From: Hyphomicrobiales bacterium
Lineage (GTDB): Bacteria; Pseudomonadota; Alphaproteobacteria; Rhizobiales; Beijerinckiaceae
Assembly: GCA_019075905.1 (NCBI GenBank)
Contig: JAGXAM010000001.1
Location: forward strand, 124,001-188,000
DNA length: 64,000 bases
Reading direction: 5' to 3'
The stretch's first letter is position 1; every line of letters starts with the position of its first letter. Shown one piece after another: positions 1-8,997 of the stretch. The notes beneath the pieces are model-generated. The model did no database searches. It had not been told where the DNA came from and worked only from the letters and a program-made list of their open reading frames with translations. The position numbers and the translations under genes were made by a program.

Positions 1-366
1 CATGCTGGTGCGTTCGTGCGGCTGGAATCGGTGCAAAATGCCGTCGACCAGGCCAAATGCGCCGCAAGGACCATCAGCGGTGCGCGCCAGGCCTTCGATG
101 TCGTGCCGTGGTTCTGGACCGATCAGTTCGAGGCCAAATTGCAGATTGCCGGGCTCAGCGCCGGGGCGAGCCAGCAGGTGATTCGCGGCACGCCGGAAAG
201 CGGGCGCTTCTCGGTGTTCTACTTCATGGGCGACAAGCTCATCGCCGTTGACAGCGTCAATATGGCGGCCGACCATTTGCTGGCGCGGCGGCTGCTCGCG
301 GGCGGGCGGGCGATCACGCCGCAGCAGGCGGGCGATCTTGCCACCGACCTCAAGACCTTGCTGTAA
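1..366 (+). CDS. ferredoxin/rubredoxin reductase, C-terminal end (5' truncated)
   Basis: The reading frame is open from base 1 and ends in TAA at 364-366, so only the last 121 codons of a longer gene are visible. The residues (RLESVQNAVDQAK, VPWFWTDQFEAKLQIAGL) match the C-terminal Reductase_C domain of FAD-dependent ferredoxin or rubredoxin reductases that pass NAD(P)H electrons to small iron-sulfur proteins, often for oxygenases or P450s. The FAD and NAD domains lie outside the window, so the partner cannot be inferred. An in-frame GTG at 16 is internal and not a start. A short hairpin (TGAATTG/CAATTCA, 372-391) follows the stop but overlaps the end of the convergent gene. Confidence 0.88.
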   Translation, partial: HAGAFVRLESVQNAVDQAKCAARTISGARQAFDVVPWFWTDQFEAKLQIAGLSAGASQQVIRGTPESGRFSVFYFMGDKLIAVDSVNMAADHLLARRLLAGGRAITPQQAGDLATDLKTLL

Positions 367-388
367 GCATGTGAATTGACGATGCAAT

Positions 389-931
389 TCAGTTTCTGGC
401 GATGATCTCGCGCTGATCCGCGTGGCGAGTCTGCATATAGTGTTGCTGCCCGGCCTTGCGACGGCGGTTGAAGTTGCCGCGCCGGTCGAGCGTGAGCACA
501 TGGGTGCGCTGCACTTGCGTTGCCGCCTTGGGTTTCTGATGCACCAGTTCAAGGCAGCCGGGGTCGCGCTCGACCAGCAGCGGCACGCCGAGCATATGGG
601 CCCAGCGCCGCCAGTGCGTCTCGATAATGGCGCGCTCGGGATGATCGAACAGGGAGACGCAAAGGTCGGGATCGCCGTGCAGCAGGGTGGTGCGGTAGAG
701 ATATTGGCCGGTGCCGGTCATCACCAGGCTGAGGACAACGCCGCGATAGGCACTGGTCGGCACTATGATCGTGACCATACCCGCCTCGCTGGGCCGCTCG
801 ATCTTCACCTGACGGCGGCCGATCTCGATGTGAGGGGCGAGCGCCAGCTGGCGGGCGCTGCCCGGATCCGGCGACAGCGACGTGCCGGATGGCGGTGATG
901 GCGGCGACATGATGGTCTGCAAGTTTGACAC
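389..931 (-). CDS. DUF6101 family protein
   Basis: A 180-residue protein with no signal peptide or membrane segment. It begins with a Pro/Ser-rich stretch, has a beta-rich middle (VKIERPSEAGMVTIIVPTSAYRGVVL), and ends in a basic tail finishing EIIARN. That layout resembles the DUF6101 family, which is common in Hyphomicrobiales and has no known function. The start used is GTG at 931; an ATG seven codons later (910) is possible because neither has a clear ribosome binding site. It is convergent with the upstream reductase gene. The family call is from memory of the conserved core and tail. Confidence 0.75.
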   Translation of the reverse strand: MSNLQTIMSPPSPPSGTSLSPDPGSARQLALAPHIEIGRRQVKIERPSEAGMVTIIVPTSAYRGVVLSLVMTGTGQYLYRTTLLHGDPDLCVSLFDHPERAIIETHWRRWAHMLGVPLLVERDPGCLELVHQKPKAATQVQRTHVLTLDRRGNFNRRRKAGQQHYMQTRHADQREIIARN

Positions 932-1156
932 CCCGGGCGCGGAATTTCCGCAAGTCCGGCAGGTGTAGCGGCCGGGCCATGGCGGCCGGGCTAAATGAAT
1001 CGCTCAAATTTGAGACATTGCCGGGGATGGCGTGTGGTTTTCACCCGCAAGGTCAAGGGCTTCTTGCCAATATCGCAGCAATTTTAACGAAATGCCGGGC
1101 GTGGCCGCCATGGGCGGGACGCTTGACGCGTCATCGGGCTTGAGGCATCGGGGGGC

Positions 1157-2086
1157 ATGCCCGACACAGGACAAACCGACCTCGCCAAGGCCATGACCGC
1201 CGCCGCCGCCATGGTCGAGCAACGGCTCGACGAATTGTTGTCACCCGCGCTGCGGGCGCAAGAGCAGGCCCGTCCGGCGCGGCTGCTGGCAGCTATGCGG
1301 CATGCGGCACTGGCAGGCGGCAAGCGCATCCGTCCCTTTCTCCTGATCGAGACCGCCGGGCTGTTCGGCGTTGCGCCGCAGCGCGCGCTCCAGGCGGGTG
1401 TCGCGCTGGAAATGGTGCATTGCTATTCGCTGGTGCATGATGACCTGCCGGCGATGGATGATGATGACATGCGGCGCGGCCGCCCCACCGTGCATCGCGC
1501 CTTTGATGAGGCGACCGCGATTCTGGCGGGCGATGCGCTGCTGACACTGGCCTTTGACGTGATGGCCGATGCGGCCACCGATGCCGATGCCGATATACGC
1601 ATCAAGCTGGTGGCGGCGCTGGCGCAGGCTGCTGGGCCGGGCGGCATGGCGGGCGGACAGGCACTTGATCTTGCTGCGGAAACGGCGGCCGAACCTCTCG
1701 ACAGCGCCGCGATCCGGCAGTTGCAGGCGATGAAGACCGGCGCGCTGCTGGCCTTTGCCGTCACTGGCGGGGCGATTCTCGGCCGGGCCAGCCCGGCGCA
1801 GCATGCCGCGCTCGCCCGCTATGGCGCGGCCCTGGGTGCGGCCTTCCAGATCGCCGATGATATTCTCGATGCCACCGGCAATGCCGAAAATCTCGGCAAG
1901 AAGGCCGGCAAGGATGCCGCCCGCAACAAGGCGACGCTGGTCGCCCGCTACGGCCTTGCCAGCGCGCGGGCCATGTGCCAGCAACAGGTGGAGGCGGCGC
2001 TGGCGGCCTTGCAACAGGGCGGATTCGGGCGAGACGCGGCGCGCCTTGCCAGTCTCGCCAGTTATGTGGCCAGCCGCGAGACCTGA
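1157..2086 (+). CDS. ispA: polyprenyl (farnesyl/geranylgeranyl) diphosphate synthase
   Basis: A 309-residue trans-isoprenyl diphosphate synthase that condenses IPP with allylic diphosphates in the cytoplasm to supply quinone side chains, hopanoids or undecaprenyl carrier. The first Asp-rich motif (DDLPAMDDDDMRRGRPT, from about residue 95) and the second (DDILD, about 234) are intact, as are the GGKRIRP and KKAGKDAARNKATLV segments. Length is typical of bacterial IspA. The chain-length region upstream of the first motif reads CYSLVHDD, which fits a short-chain enzyme, but FPP versus GGPP cannot be settled by eye. The 225 bases upstream carry no recognisable gene. The xseB and dxs neighbours common in this order are absent here. 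Confidence 0.93.
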   Translation: MPDTGQTDLAKAMTAAAAMVEQRLDELLSPALRAQEQARPARLLAAMRHAALAGGKRIRPFLLIETAGLFGVAPQRALQAGVALEMVHCYSLVHDDLPAMDDDDMRRGRPTVHRAFDEATAILAGDALLTLAFDVMADAATDADADIRIKLVAALAQAAGPGGMAGGQALDLAAETAAEPLDSAAIRQLQAMKTGALLAFAVTGGAILGRASPAQHAALARYGAALGAAFQIADDILDATGNAENLGKKAGKDAARNKATLVARYGLASARAMCQQQVEAALAALQQGGFGRDAARLASLASYVASRET

Positions 2087-2109
2087 AACCGGAACGGGGG
2101 GAGCCAGCC

Positions 2110-2820
2110 ATGACCGAAGAAATTCCCCTTGCCAGGGAGAGCCTGTGGCTGACGCCTTGGCGGGCGATTGCGGCGCGCCCGCGCCTGTTTATCTGCGTTG
2201 GTGTGGCTTTTGTCTGCTGGCTGATCGAGCCGCACAGCTGGGCGCCTTCGACTCGCGCCCTCATAGCCTGGAATGTCCTGACCCTGCTCTATGCTGCGCT
2301 GGTCAGCCACATGATGCATGATGCCACCCACGAGGACATCCGCGAGCACGCCAAGATGCAGGATGAGGGCCAGAACACCATTCTGGTGCTGGCCATGGTG
2401 GCGGCGACGGCCTCGGTGGTGGCGATTGTGCTGCAACTGGCGGGTGTCAAGGACATGCACGGCACGCTGAAGGCATTTCATATCGGCCTTTCCAGCCTGA
2501 CGATCATTACCTCGTTCATGTTCATCCATCTGATGTTCGCCTTGCAATATGCCCATGAATATTATGCCGAATGGGTGGAAAATGCCGGTGCCGAGGCCAG
2601 TGTGCGCGGCGGCCTGAGCTTTCCGGGCACCATCCATCCGCAATATGTCGACTTTCTCTATGTCGCCTTCGTCATCGGCGTCGCCTCGCAAACCGCCGAT
2701 GTCGCAACCTCCTCGCGGGCCATGCGGGTGCTGGTGATGATACAGGGGATCGTCGCCTTTGTTTTCAACACCACAGTGCTGGCCCTGACGATCAACATTG
2801 CAGCGGGCCTGCTCTCATAA
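2110..2820 (+). CDS. DUF1345 family integral membrane protein
   Basis: A 236-residue membrane protein with about five hydrophobic helices. It carries the DUF1345 signature: a motif around YVDFLYVAFVIGVASQTADV followed by a paired helix ending FNTTVLALTINIAAGLL. No function is established for the family. The ATG at 2110 is preceded by a GGGGGAG-type Shine-Dalgarno and gives an N-terminus entering the first helix after about 25 residues. The gene lies 23 bases after ispA and 18 before the EVE gene, so ispA to the NAD(P)HX repair gene may be co-transcribed. Confidence 0.85.
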   Translation: MTEEIPLARESLWLTPWRAIAARPRLFICVGVAFVCWLIEPHSWAPSTRALIAWNVLTLLYAALVSHMMHDATHEDIREHAKMQDEGQNTILVLAMVAATASVVAIVLQLAGVKDMHGTLKAFHIGLSSLTIITSFMFIHLMFALQYAHEYYAEWVENAGAEASVRGGLSFPGTIHPQYVDFLYVAFVIGVASQTADVATSSRAMRVLVMIQGIVAFVFNTTVLALTINIAAGLLS

Positions 2821-2838
2821 CCGGGCCGGAGATGGAAC

Positions 2839-3273
2839 ATGGCTTATTGGTTGCTGAAATCCGAACCGGCGACATGGTCGTGGGCGCAGCAGGTCGCGGC
2901 CGGGGCGCAAGGCACATTCTGGAACGGCGTGCGCAACCATGCCGCCAAGCTGCATCTGATGGCGATGAAGCCCGGCGAGGAGGCGCTGTTTTACCATTCC
3001 AACGAGGGCAAGGCGGTGGTCGGCGTGGTGCGGATCATCCGCAGCTTTTATCCTGACCCGTCCGACGCCAGCGGCAAGTTCGGCATGGTCGATGTGGCGG
3101 CGGATCGTGCCTTGGCGCAGCCGGTGACGCTGGAGGCGATCAAGAGCGATCCGCGCCTTGCCAAAATGGTGCTGGTGACCAATTCTCGCCTCTCGGTACA
3201 ACCGGTCACGCCTGAGGAATGGGCGATGATCATGGCCATGGGTGCGGGGGCATGCACGACGCAGAGCTGCTGA
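2839..3273 (+). CDS. EVE domain protein (PUA-like fold)
   Basis: A 144-residue single-domain protein of the EVE family (thymocyte nuclear protein 1 type). Visible signatures are the N-terminal YWLLKSEPATWSW, the FWNGVRNHAAK segment, and the EEALFYHSNEGKAVVGVV core strand. EVE domains resemble PUA and YTH folds and are thought to bind modified bases in nucleic acid; the housekeeping role of the stand-alone alphaproteobacterial version is not defined. The 3' end overlaps the next gene by 22 bases, implying translational coupling. Confidence 0.9.
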   Translation: MAYWLLKSEPATWSWAQQVAAGAQGTFWNGVRNHAAKLHLMAMKPGEEALFYHSNEGKAVVGVVRIIRSFYPDPSDASGKFGMVDVAADRALAQPVTLEAIKSDPRLAKMVLVTNSRLSVQPVTPEEWAMIMAMGAGACTTQSC

Positions 3274-4730
3274 CAACAACGCAGATGCGGGCCGCCGACC
3301 ATCTGGCGATGGCGGCCGGCGTGCCGGGGCTGACGCTGATGCGCCGGGCGGGACAGGCGGTGGCCGAGGTGGCGCAACGCGGGCTTGGCGCCGGCAGCGC
3401 CATAGGCGTGCTGTGCGGGCCGGGCAATAATGGCGGTGATGGCTATGTGGCTGCCGCGCGGCTGCGCGGGTCGGGCTTCAAGGTGCGGCTGTTCACTTTG
3501 GCGCCGCCGCGCCCGGGCAGCGATGCCGCCGAGGCTGCCAAACTGTGGGACGGCGCGGTTGAAAATGCCGAGACCTTCCAGCCCGAAGCCTTTGATCTGG
3601 TGATAGATGCGCTGCTGGGGGCCGGTCTCACGCGCGACGTCGACGGCGCTGCTGCGGGCCTGATTGCGCGGCTCAATGATGCGGCCACGCCGGTGCTGGC
3701 GGTGGACTTGCCCTCGGGGGTTGATGGCGACACCGGCGCCGTGCGCGGCGTGGCGGTGAAGGCGCGAGGGTGCGTGACGTTTTTCCGCGCCAAGCCGGGG
3801 CATTATCTTTATCCCGGCCGGGAGCGCGCCGGCCTTGTCGAAGTGGCAGATATCGGCATTGCTGTTGACGTGCTGAACAAGATCAGGCCCATGACCTTCG
3901 CCAACCAGCCGGGGCTGTGGCGCGGCTTTGCCGGGAGCCGCGCGGCGACGGCGCATAAATATGACCATGGCCATGCGCTGGTGATCGCTGGCGGGCGCGA
4001 GGGCGCCGGGGCGGCGCGACTGGCGGCGCGGGCGGCCTTGCGCATCGGCGCGGGGCTGGTGACCCTGGCGATGCCGCCGGAGGCTTTTGCCGTCTATGCC
4101 GCTCGCGGGCCGGATGCGCTGATGCTGCGCGCCATGACATCGCTGGCAGATATGCTGCACGATCGGCGCCGCAACAGCGTGCTGATCGGCCCGGCCTATG
4201 GGGTTGGGCCAGACACCCGCGCGGCGGTGCTGCAGCTCATGGCCACATCGAGGGCGCTGGTGCTGGATGCCGATGCGCTCGGCAGCTTTGCCGGCGAGGC
4301 GGCCTTGCTGGGCGATGCCGCAAGATCACGGGCCTCGCCCTGCATCCTGACCCCGCATGAGGGTGAATTCGCGCGGCTGATGGCCGGCCGCCTCGATGCG
4401 ACGCTAGACAAGCTCAGCCGGGCGCGGCAGGCAGCGCAGCTGCTGCATGCCATTGTCGTGCTGAAGGGGGCAGATACGGTGATTGCGGCACCGGACGGGC
4501 GCGCCGCCATCAATCATAATGCCCCGCCCTGGCTTGCTACCGCGGGATCGGGAGATGTGCTGGCCGGCATGATCACCGGCCTGCTGGCGCAGGGGCTGCC
4601 GGCCTTCGAGGCGGCCTGCGCGGCGGTCTATCTGCATGGCGCGGCGGGTGTGGCAGCCGGGCGCGGGCTGATCGCCGATGATCTGCCAGAAGCGCTGGCG
4701 CGCGTGCTGGCTGCGACCGGTGGCATGTGA
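3252..4730 (+). CDS. nnr: bifunctional NAD(P)HX epimerase / ADP-dependent NAD(P)HX dehydratase
   Basis: A 492-residue fusion that repairs hydrated NAD(P)H. The N-terminal YjeF_N epimerase domain (about residues 1-205) has GPGNNGGDGYVAAARL and the VDLPSGVDGDTG segment. The C-terminal ribokinase-like dehydratase domain (about 225-492) has TPHEGEFARL and the catalytic AGSGDVLAGMI motif. The ATG at 3252 lies inside the upstream EVE gene and matches the expected N-terminus (TTTQMRAADHLAM). Both half-enzymes look complete, so the protein should handle R and S epimers. Confidence 0.94.
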   Translation: MHDAELLTTTQMRAADHLAMAAGVPGLTLMRRAGQAVAEVAQRGLGAGSAIGVLCGPGNNGGDGYVAAARLRGSGFKVRLFTLAPPRPGSDAAEAAKLWDGAVENAETFQPEAFDLVIDALLGAGLTRDVDGAAAGLIARLNDAATPVLAVDLPSGVDGDTGAVRGVAVKARGCVTFFRAKPGHYLYPGRERAGLVEVADIGIAVDVLNKIRPMTFANQPGLWRGFAGSRAATAHKYDHGHALVIAGGREGAGAARLAARAALRIGAGLVTLAMPPEAFAVYAARGPDALMLRAMTSLADMLHDRRRNSVLIGPAYGVGPDTRAAVLQLMATSRALVLDADALGSFAGEAALLGDAARSRASPCILTPHEGEFARLMAGRLDATLDKLSRARQAAQLLHAIVVLKGADTVIAAPDGRAAINHNAPPWLATAGSGDVLAGMITGLLAQGLPAFEAACAAVYLHGAAGVAAGRGLIADDLPEALARVLAATGGM

Positions 4731-4851
4731 AACTGAAAGGCCGCCCGTCATCAGCATGATGGCACGCACGACAGCGCGGTGATTTTTGCCAATCTTTCAC
4801 CACGAATCCATCGCGCTGGCCGCCTTTACCCCTCGGCAAGGGCTTGTGCGC

Positions 4852-5289
4852 ATGACTGATGTGACGGGGCATCCTGGCCCTGCTGGAGATTGCGCCTTGC
4901 TGGATGCTGACCTGCCCCCCACCCTGCCCGCACCGCATTTGCCGGTGACCAGAGCCGATTTACGCAAGCTGGCGGAGGCCGCCGATACTTTGCCGGGCGG
5001 CGACGATTTTTATGATCACCTGTTTCAGCTCGAAGCCAGCGAGGCCCCGAAATGCGCAGGCTGGGAACGGTTTTTTGTCGAGACGCTGGCGGCGCATGTG
5101 GTCTGGAACCTGCGCCCGACCGGGGTCGTCAATGAGGCGCAGGGCGAATGGCTGATCCGCCAATGCGGCACCCGTCCCTCGCCAACCTGCTGCCAGCTGC
5201 TGACGCATGTTCAAAACCAGGCGCACCGCGTGCCGATCTGGTTTGGCGCCGCGGTGAAGGCGCGGATCGAACCGCGCCACCACGATTGA
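4852..5289 (+). CDS. conserved hypothetical protein, about 145 residues
   Basis: I do not recognise a named family. The product is soluble and acidic, with no signal peptide, and its core runs from LRKLAEAADTLPGGDDFYDHLFQLEASE to GVVNEAQGEWLIRQC. Four cysteines are scattered and form no metal motif. ATG 4852 is chosen because a longer TTG start at 4786 adds unlike residues and has no ribosome binding site. It is convergent with, and directly abuts, the L,D-transpeptidase gene. Coding is supported by codon bias and the uninterrupted frame, not by homology. Confidence 0.7.
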   Translation: MTDVTGHPGPAGDCALLDADLPPTLPAPHLPVTRADLRKLAEAADTLPGGDDFYDHLFQLEASEAPKCAGWERFFVETLAAHVVWNLRPTGVVNEAQGEWLIRQCGTRPSPTCCQLLTHVQNQAHRVPIWFGAAVKARIEPRHHD

Positions 5290-5895
5290 TTACTCGACGA
5301 TGACCTTGGTGCCGATCTTGACGCGATTGTAGAGATCGACGGCATCGATATTCGACATACGGATGCAGCCCGAGGACACGCTGCGGCCAATGTCGCCCGG
5401 CTCATTGGTGCCGTGGATGCGATAGCCGGTATCCTTGCCATTCATGTAAAGATACATGGCGCGCGCGCCGAGCGGGTTGTCACCACCACCGGGCATGGTG
5501 CCGCCGGGAATCGCCGCCTTGAGATAGGACCAGCGCTTATATTCCGACGCCGTCGGCGTCCAGGTCGGCCATTCCTTCTTGTCCTCGACGGTGGCGGTGC
5601 CGGTCCAGGCATATTTCTTGCCGCCGGTAGCGACCCCGTAGCGCATCGCCTTGTGGTTGGGCAGCACGTAATACAAAAAGTGCTCATGGGTATCGACGAC
5701 GATGGTGCCCGGCGGCTTGCCGGTCGGATCGTCGACCAGATAACGATGGAAGGGCAGGTAAATCGGCTCTTTGGGAACCTTGGCGAATTGCGCCTTGTCA
5801 TAAACCGACAGGGCCGGATCCGGGGTCGTCGCATATTGACAACCTGCCAGCAGCACACCTGCGCCCAACAAAACGCCGAAAGACATCAACCGCAT
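5290..5895 (-). CDS. L,D-transpeptidase lipoprotein (YkuD/ErfK domain)
   Basis: A 201-residue periplasmic enzyme expected to form 3-3 peptidoglycan cross-links or to attach proteins to the wall. The N-terminus is a lipoprotein signal with lipobox LAGC (Cys about 19). The YkuD domain shows the catalytic set: His about 161 in RIHGTN and the SSGCIRM motif with nucleophile Cys about 177. A PGGGDNPLGARAMYL segment precedes it. The ATG at 5895 is preferred over one 13 codons upstream because AAGGGG lies just before it. L,D-transpeptidases are numerous in polar-growing Hyphomicrobiales. Confidence 0.93.
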   Translation of the reverse strand: MRLMSFGVLLGAGVLLAGCQYATTPDPALSVYDKAQFAKVPKEPIYLPFHRYLVDDPTGKPPGTIVVDTHEHFLYYVLPNHKAMRYGVATGGKKYAWTGTATVEDKKEWPTWTPTASEYKRWSYLKAAIPGGTMPGGGDNPLGARAMYLYMNGKDTGYRIHGTNEPGDIGRSVSSGCIRMSNIDAVDLYNRVKIGTKVIVE

Positions 5896-6065
5896 GAGCC
5901 AACAACCCCTTAAAGTCAGCCGCACAATATTCAAAACGTAGTTAACACAACATTGCCAAAATTGGCTAGGCCCGCTGCAAAATTGCCCTATTGTTGCATT
6001 TCCGCATCACCTCGGGCAATCTGGCCGAATATCACCGCTCCTCGCAACCGACTGGACCGAGCGCC

Positions 6066-6995
6066 TTGAGCACTCTGCTTCTCACCCATCCTTCGTCCTT
6101 GCTGCATGAAATGGGAGAGGGGCATCCTGAATGTCCCGAGCGCATCCAGGCGGTGATGGATCACCTGCAGGCCGAGGATTTCGCCAGCTTGTTGCGCGAG
6201 GTGGCTTCCGGGGTGACGCTGGAAGCGATGCTGCGGGCGCATTCGGTGCGCTATGTCAAGGCGCTCGATGCTTGCGCGCCGCAGGAAGGCTATTTTGAAA
6301 TCGATGCAGATACGTGCATGAATTCAAGCACGTGGCCGGCAGCGCAGCACGCCGCCGGTGCTGCCGTGCATGCCGTTGATGCCGTGTTTCAGCGCCGCGC
6401 CGGCAATGCTTTCGTGGCAATGCGCCCGCCCGGCCACCATTCCGGGCAGGAAAGCGCCATGGGCTTCTGCTTCCTCAATAATGTCGCCATTGCCGCCCGC
6501 CATGCCATGGCCAGCCATGGCGCCGAGCGGGTGGCCATCGTCGATTTCGATGTGCACCACGGCAATGGCACGCAGGAGATTTTCTATTCCGACCGGCAGG
6601 TGCTCTATTGTTCCAGCCATGAAATGCCGCTGTTCCCCGGCACCGGCCGGCCCGAGGAAACCGGCCACTTCGACCAGATTTGCAATGTAGCCATGCAGGC
6701 CGGCGATGACGGCGCTGCCCTGCGCGAGGCCTACCGCGAGATCATCCTACCGCGGGTGCATAATTTTGCGCCCGACCTGATTCTGATATCGGCCGGATTC
6801 GACGCCCACAAGCATGACCCGCTCGGCAACCTGATGCTTGAGGCCGATGACTTTTACTGGGTCACCGGCAAGCTCTGCGACCTCGCGAACCGCCATTGCG
6901 GCGACCGCGTGGTGTCGCTGCTCGAAGGCGGCTATAGCCTTGAAGGGCTTGCGCAATCAGCGGGCGCACATGTGCGGGCGCTGATGGGGCGCTGA
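6066..6995 (+). CDS. histone deacetylase family protein (class II HDAC-like zinc amidohydrolase)
   Basis: A 309-residue arginase/deacetylase-fold protein. Zinc and catalytic motifs are intact: RPPGHHSG with paired His, FDVHHGNGTQ supplying Asp and His ligands, and SAGFDAHKHDPLGN with the last Asp. Bacterial members deacetylate acetylpolyamines or other small amides; the substrate here is unknown. No ATG suits the N-terminus. TTG 6066 gives STLLLTHPSSLLHEMGEGHPE, the usual family start, whereas TTG 5991 adds 25 unlike residues. In many Rhizobiales this gene sits beside xseB-ispA; here it is about 4 kb downstream of ispA. Confidence 0.9.
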   Translation: MSTLLLTHPSSLLHEMGEGHPECPERIQAVMDHLQAEDFASLLREVASGVTLEAMLRAHSVRYVKALDACAPQEGYFEIDADTCMNSSTWPAAQHAAGAAVHAVDAVFQRRAGNAFVAMRPPGHHSGQESAMGFCFLNNVAIAARHAMASHGAERVAIVDFDVHHGNGTQEIFYSDRQVLYCSSHEMPLFPGTGRPEETGHFDQICNVAMQAGDDGAALREAYREIILPRVHNFAPDLILISAGFDAHKHDPLGNLMLEADDFYWVTGKLCDLANRHCGDRVVSLLEGGYSLEGLAQSAGAHVRALMGR

Positions 6996-6997
6996 GC

Positions 6998-7438
6998 CTA
7001 CCAGACGCCAGTATTGGCCATGGAAATCCAGGGCTCGGCCGGGGCTTTGGGCTCGCCTTTCTGCAAAAGCTCGATCGAAATATTTTCAGGCGAGCGGATG
7101 AAGGCCATGTGGCCATCGCGCGGCGGGCGGTTGATGGTGACACCGGCCTTCATCAGGCGGTCACACAGGGCATAAATATCATCGACAGCATAGGCGAGGT
7201 GGCCGAAATTGCGTCCGCCGGTGTAGATTTCGGGGTCCCAGTTCCAGGTCAGCTCAACCAGCGGGGCGCGGGTGGTTCTGGCGGTCTCGACATCATCGGC
7301 GGCCGCGAGGAACACCAGGGTAAAGCGGCCCTTCTCGCTTTGCGTGCGACGAACTTCTATAAGGCCGAGCTTGTTGCAATAAAAATCGAGTGCCTCATCG
7401 AGATTCCTCACCCGAACCATGGTGTGCAGATATTGCAT
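6998..7438 (-). CDS. gloA: lactoylglutathione lyase (glyoxalase I), VOC family
   Basis: A 146-residue VOC metalloenzyme that converts the methylglyoxal-glutathione hemithioacetal to S-lactoylglutathione. Two beta-alpha-beta-beta-beta repeats are visible, with expected metal ligands His in YLHTMVRV, Glu in VELTWNW, His in GHLAYAV and Glu in ISIELLQKGE. ATG 7438 follows a strong GGGAGA ribosome binding site; upstream in-frame codons are not needed. It is convergent with the deacetylase-like gene and divergent from the cation-efflux gene. Confidence 0.92.
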   Translation of the reverse strand: MQYLHTMVRVRNLDEALDFYCNKLGLIEVRRTQSEKGRFTLVFLAAADDVETARTTRAPLVELTWNWDPEIYTGGRNFGHLAYAVDDIYALCDRLMKAGVTINRPPRDGHMAFIRSPENISIELLQKGEPKAPAEPWISMANTGVW

Positions 7439-7561
7439 TAAATTGGTCTCCCTGTTGCCTTTGTCATCGACATTATTGCAGGGTCGGGGCGAGGCGGCAA
7501 ATGCTACCTCGAAAGACAGAAAAGGGCGCAGCACGTGCAGACTCAATCAGGGCAAGTGCCA

Positions 7562-8989
7562 ATGGCGCAAGATGTCGCCGAGGCGGCAAGTCTGCAACGC
7601 AAACAGCGGGCAGCGCGTGCTTCCATCGTGGCCAGCACCTTGCTGGCGCTGGCCAAACTGGTAGCCGGGCTCGCGTCCGGATCGCTGGCGCTGTTGTCGG
7701 AAGCCGGCCACGCCCTGCTCGATACGGCGGCGACCGTACTGACCTTTTTTGCGATTCGCGAGGCCGCGCGCCCGGCCGATGCCGAACATCCGTTTGGCCA
7801 TGCCAAGCTCGAACCGCTGGCAGCTTTGGCCGAAACCTCGATGCTGCTGGCACTGGCGACCTTTGTCATCATCGAGGCGGTGCAAAGGCTGGCGCATCCC
7901 AATGCGGTCAATGCCGGGCCGCTGACATTTGCCGTGCTTTTGGTGTCGATCGTAGTCGATGGCTGGCGCTGGCACGGGCTCGCCAAGGTCGCCAGGGAAG
8001 AATCGAGCGAGGCGCTGGCGGCTGATGCGCTGCATTTTTCCAGCGATATGGTGTCATCGGTGCTGGTTCTTGCCGGGCTCGCGGCGCAGCGTTTCGGCTT
8101 CACGCGCGGCGACAGTCTGGCGGCTCTTGGCGTCGCCCTGTTCATCGGCCTTGCCGGCTGGCGCCTGGCGCGCCGCACCGTGGACAGCCTGATCGATGCC
8201 GCCCCGTCAGAACTGACCGAAGATGTGCGGCGGCTGATCGAGGCGACGCCGGGGGTGATGGCGCTGGAAGCGCTGCGGCTGCGCGCGGTCGGGCCGCGCA
8301 TTCTCGGCGATGTGGTGGTGAGTGTCGGGCGGTCGATGCCGCTGGTGCGGGTCGGCGAGCTCAAGACCAGCCTGGCGCAGGCGCTGACGAAACTCGCGCC
8401 GCAGCTTGATGTGACGATCACCGCCAACCCGGTGGTGCTCGATGACGAAAGCATCCTCGAACAGGTGCTGCTGGTGGCCGCCCGCCGCCGCGTGCCGGTG
8501 CATCACGTCACCGTGCAGAATGTTGCGGGAACCATAGCCATCAGCCTCGACATGGAAGTGAATGGTGCCACGCCGCATGGCGAGGCGCACCAGCTGGCCA
8601 GCCGACTGGAAGCGGCGATCAAGAGCGAAATCGGCGGCGATATCGAGGTTGAAACCCATATCGAGCCGATGCAGCCCGAGCCGGTCGCCGGCCATGATGC
8701 CGCCCCCGCCGAGATCGAGGCGATGACGGCGCGGTTGCGCCTCCAAGCTGCGGCGACTTCGGGGGTGAGCGATGTGCACCACGTCAGGGTACGCGAGACC
8801 CCGCTTGGCAAAGTGATCAATTATCATGCACGGGTCAGTCCGACGCTCAGCGTCGATGATGTGCATGTGCTGATCGACCAGATCGACCATGCGATGCGGC
8901 AGGATGTCACGGGCATAACCCGCATCGTCGGCCATGCCGAACCGCTGCTGGCGCCAGCCGGCCAGCAGGGTTCAGAAGGCAATGCGTGA
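7562..8989 (+). CDS. cation diffusion facilitator transporter with extended C-terminus
   Basis: A 475-residue CDF-family divalent metal exporter. Six helices occupy about residues 20-215, with the transport site formed by HxxxD pairs in helix 2 (H50-D54) and helix 5 (H158-D162). The cytoplasmic part is unusually long: after a first dimerisation-type domain (about 217-290) come two further units of similar beta-alpha-beta layout (about 295-385 and 395-470), each rich in His near strand starts (VHHVTVQN, VHHVRV). ATG 7562 is used; GTG 7535 is also possible. The exported metal cannot be decided from sequence. Confidence 0.88.
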   Translation: MAQDVAEAASLQRKQRAARASIVASTLLALAKLVAGLASGSLALLSEAGHALLDTAATVLTFFAIREAARPADAEHPFGHAKLEPLAALAETSMLLALATFVIIEAVQRLAHPNAVNAGPLTFAVLLVSIVVDGWRWHGLAKVAREESSEALAADALHFSSDMVSSVLVLAGLAAQRFGFTRGDSLAALGVALFIGLAGWRLARRTVDSLIDAAPSELTEDVRRLIEATPGVMALEALRLRAVGPRILGDVVVSVGRSMPLVRVGELKTSLAQALTKLAPQLDVTITANPVVLDDESILEQVLLVAARRRVPVHHVTVQNVAGTIAISLDMEVNGATPHGEAHQLASRLEAAIKSEIGGDIEVETHIEPMQPEPVAGHDAAPAEIEAMTARLRLQAAATSGVSDVHHVRVRETPLGKVINYHARVSPTLSVDDVHVLIDQIDHAMRQDVTGITRIVGHAEPLLAPAGQQGSEGNA

Positions 8990-8997
8990 GGTGAGGA

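Noticed and set aside
925-1143. 72-codon frame in the 225-base gap before ispA, considered as xseB
   Set aside because: It has none of the exonuclease VII small-subunit pattern. I see no gene in this gap.
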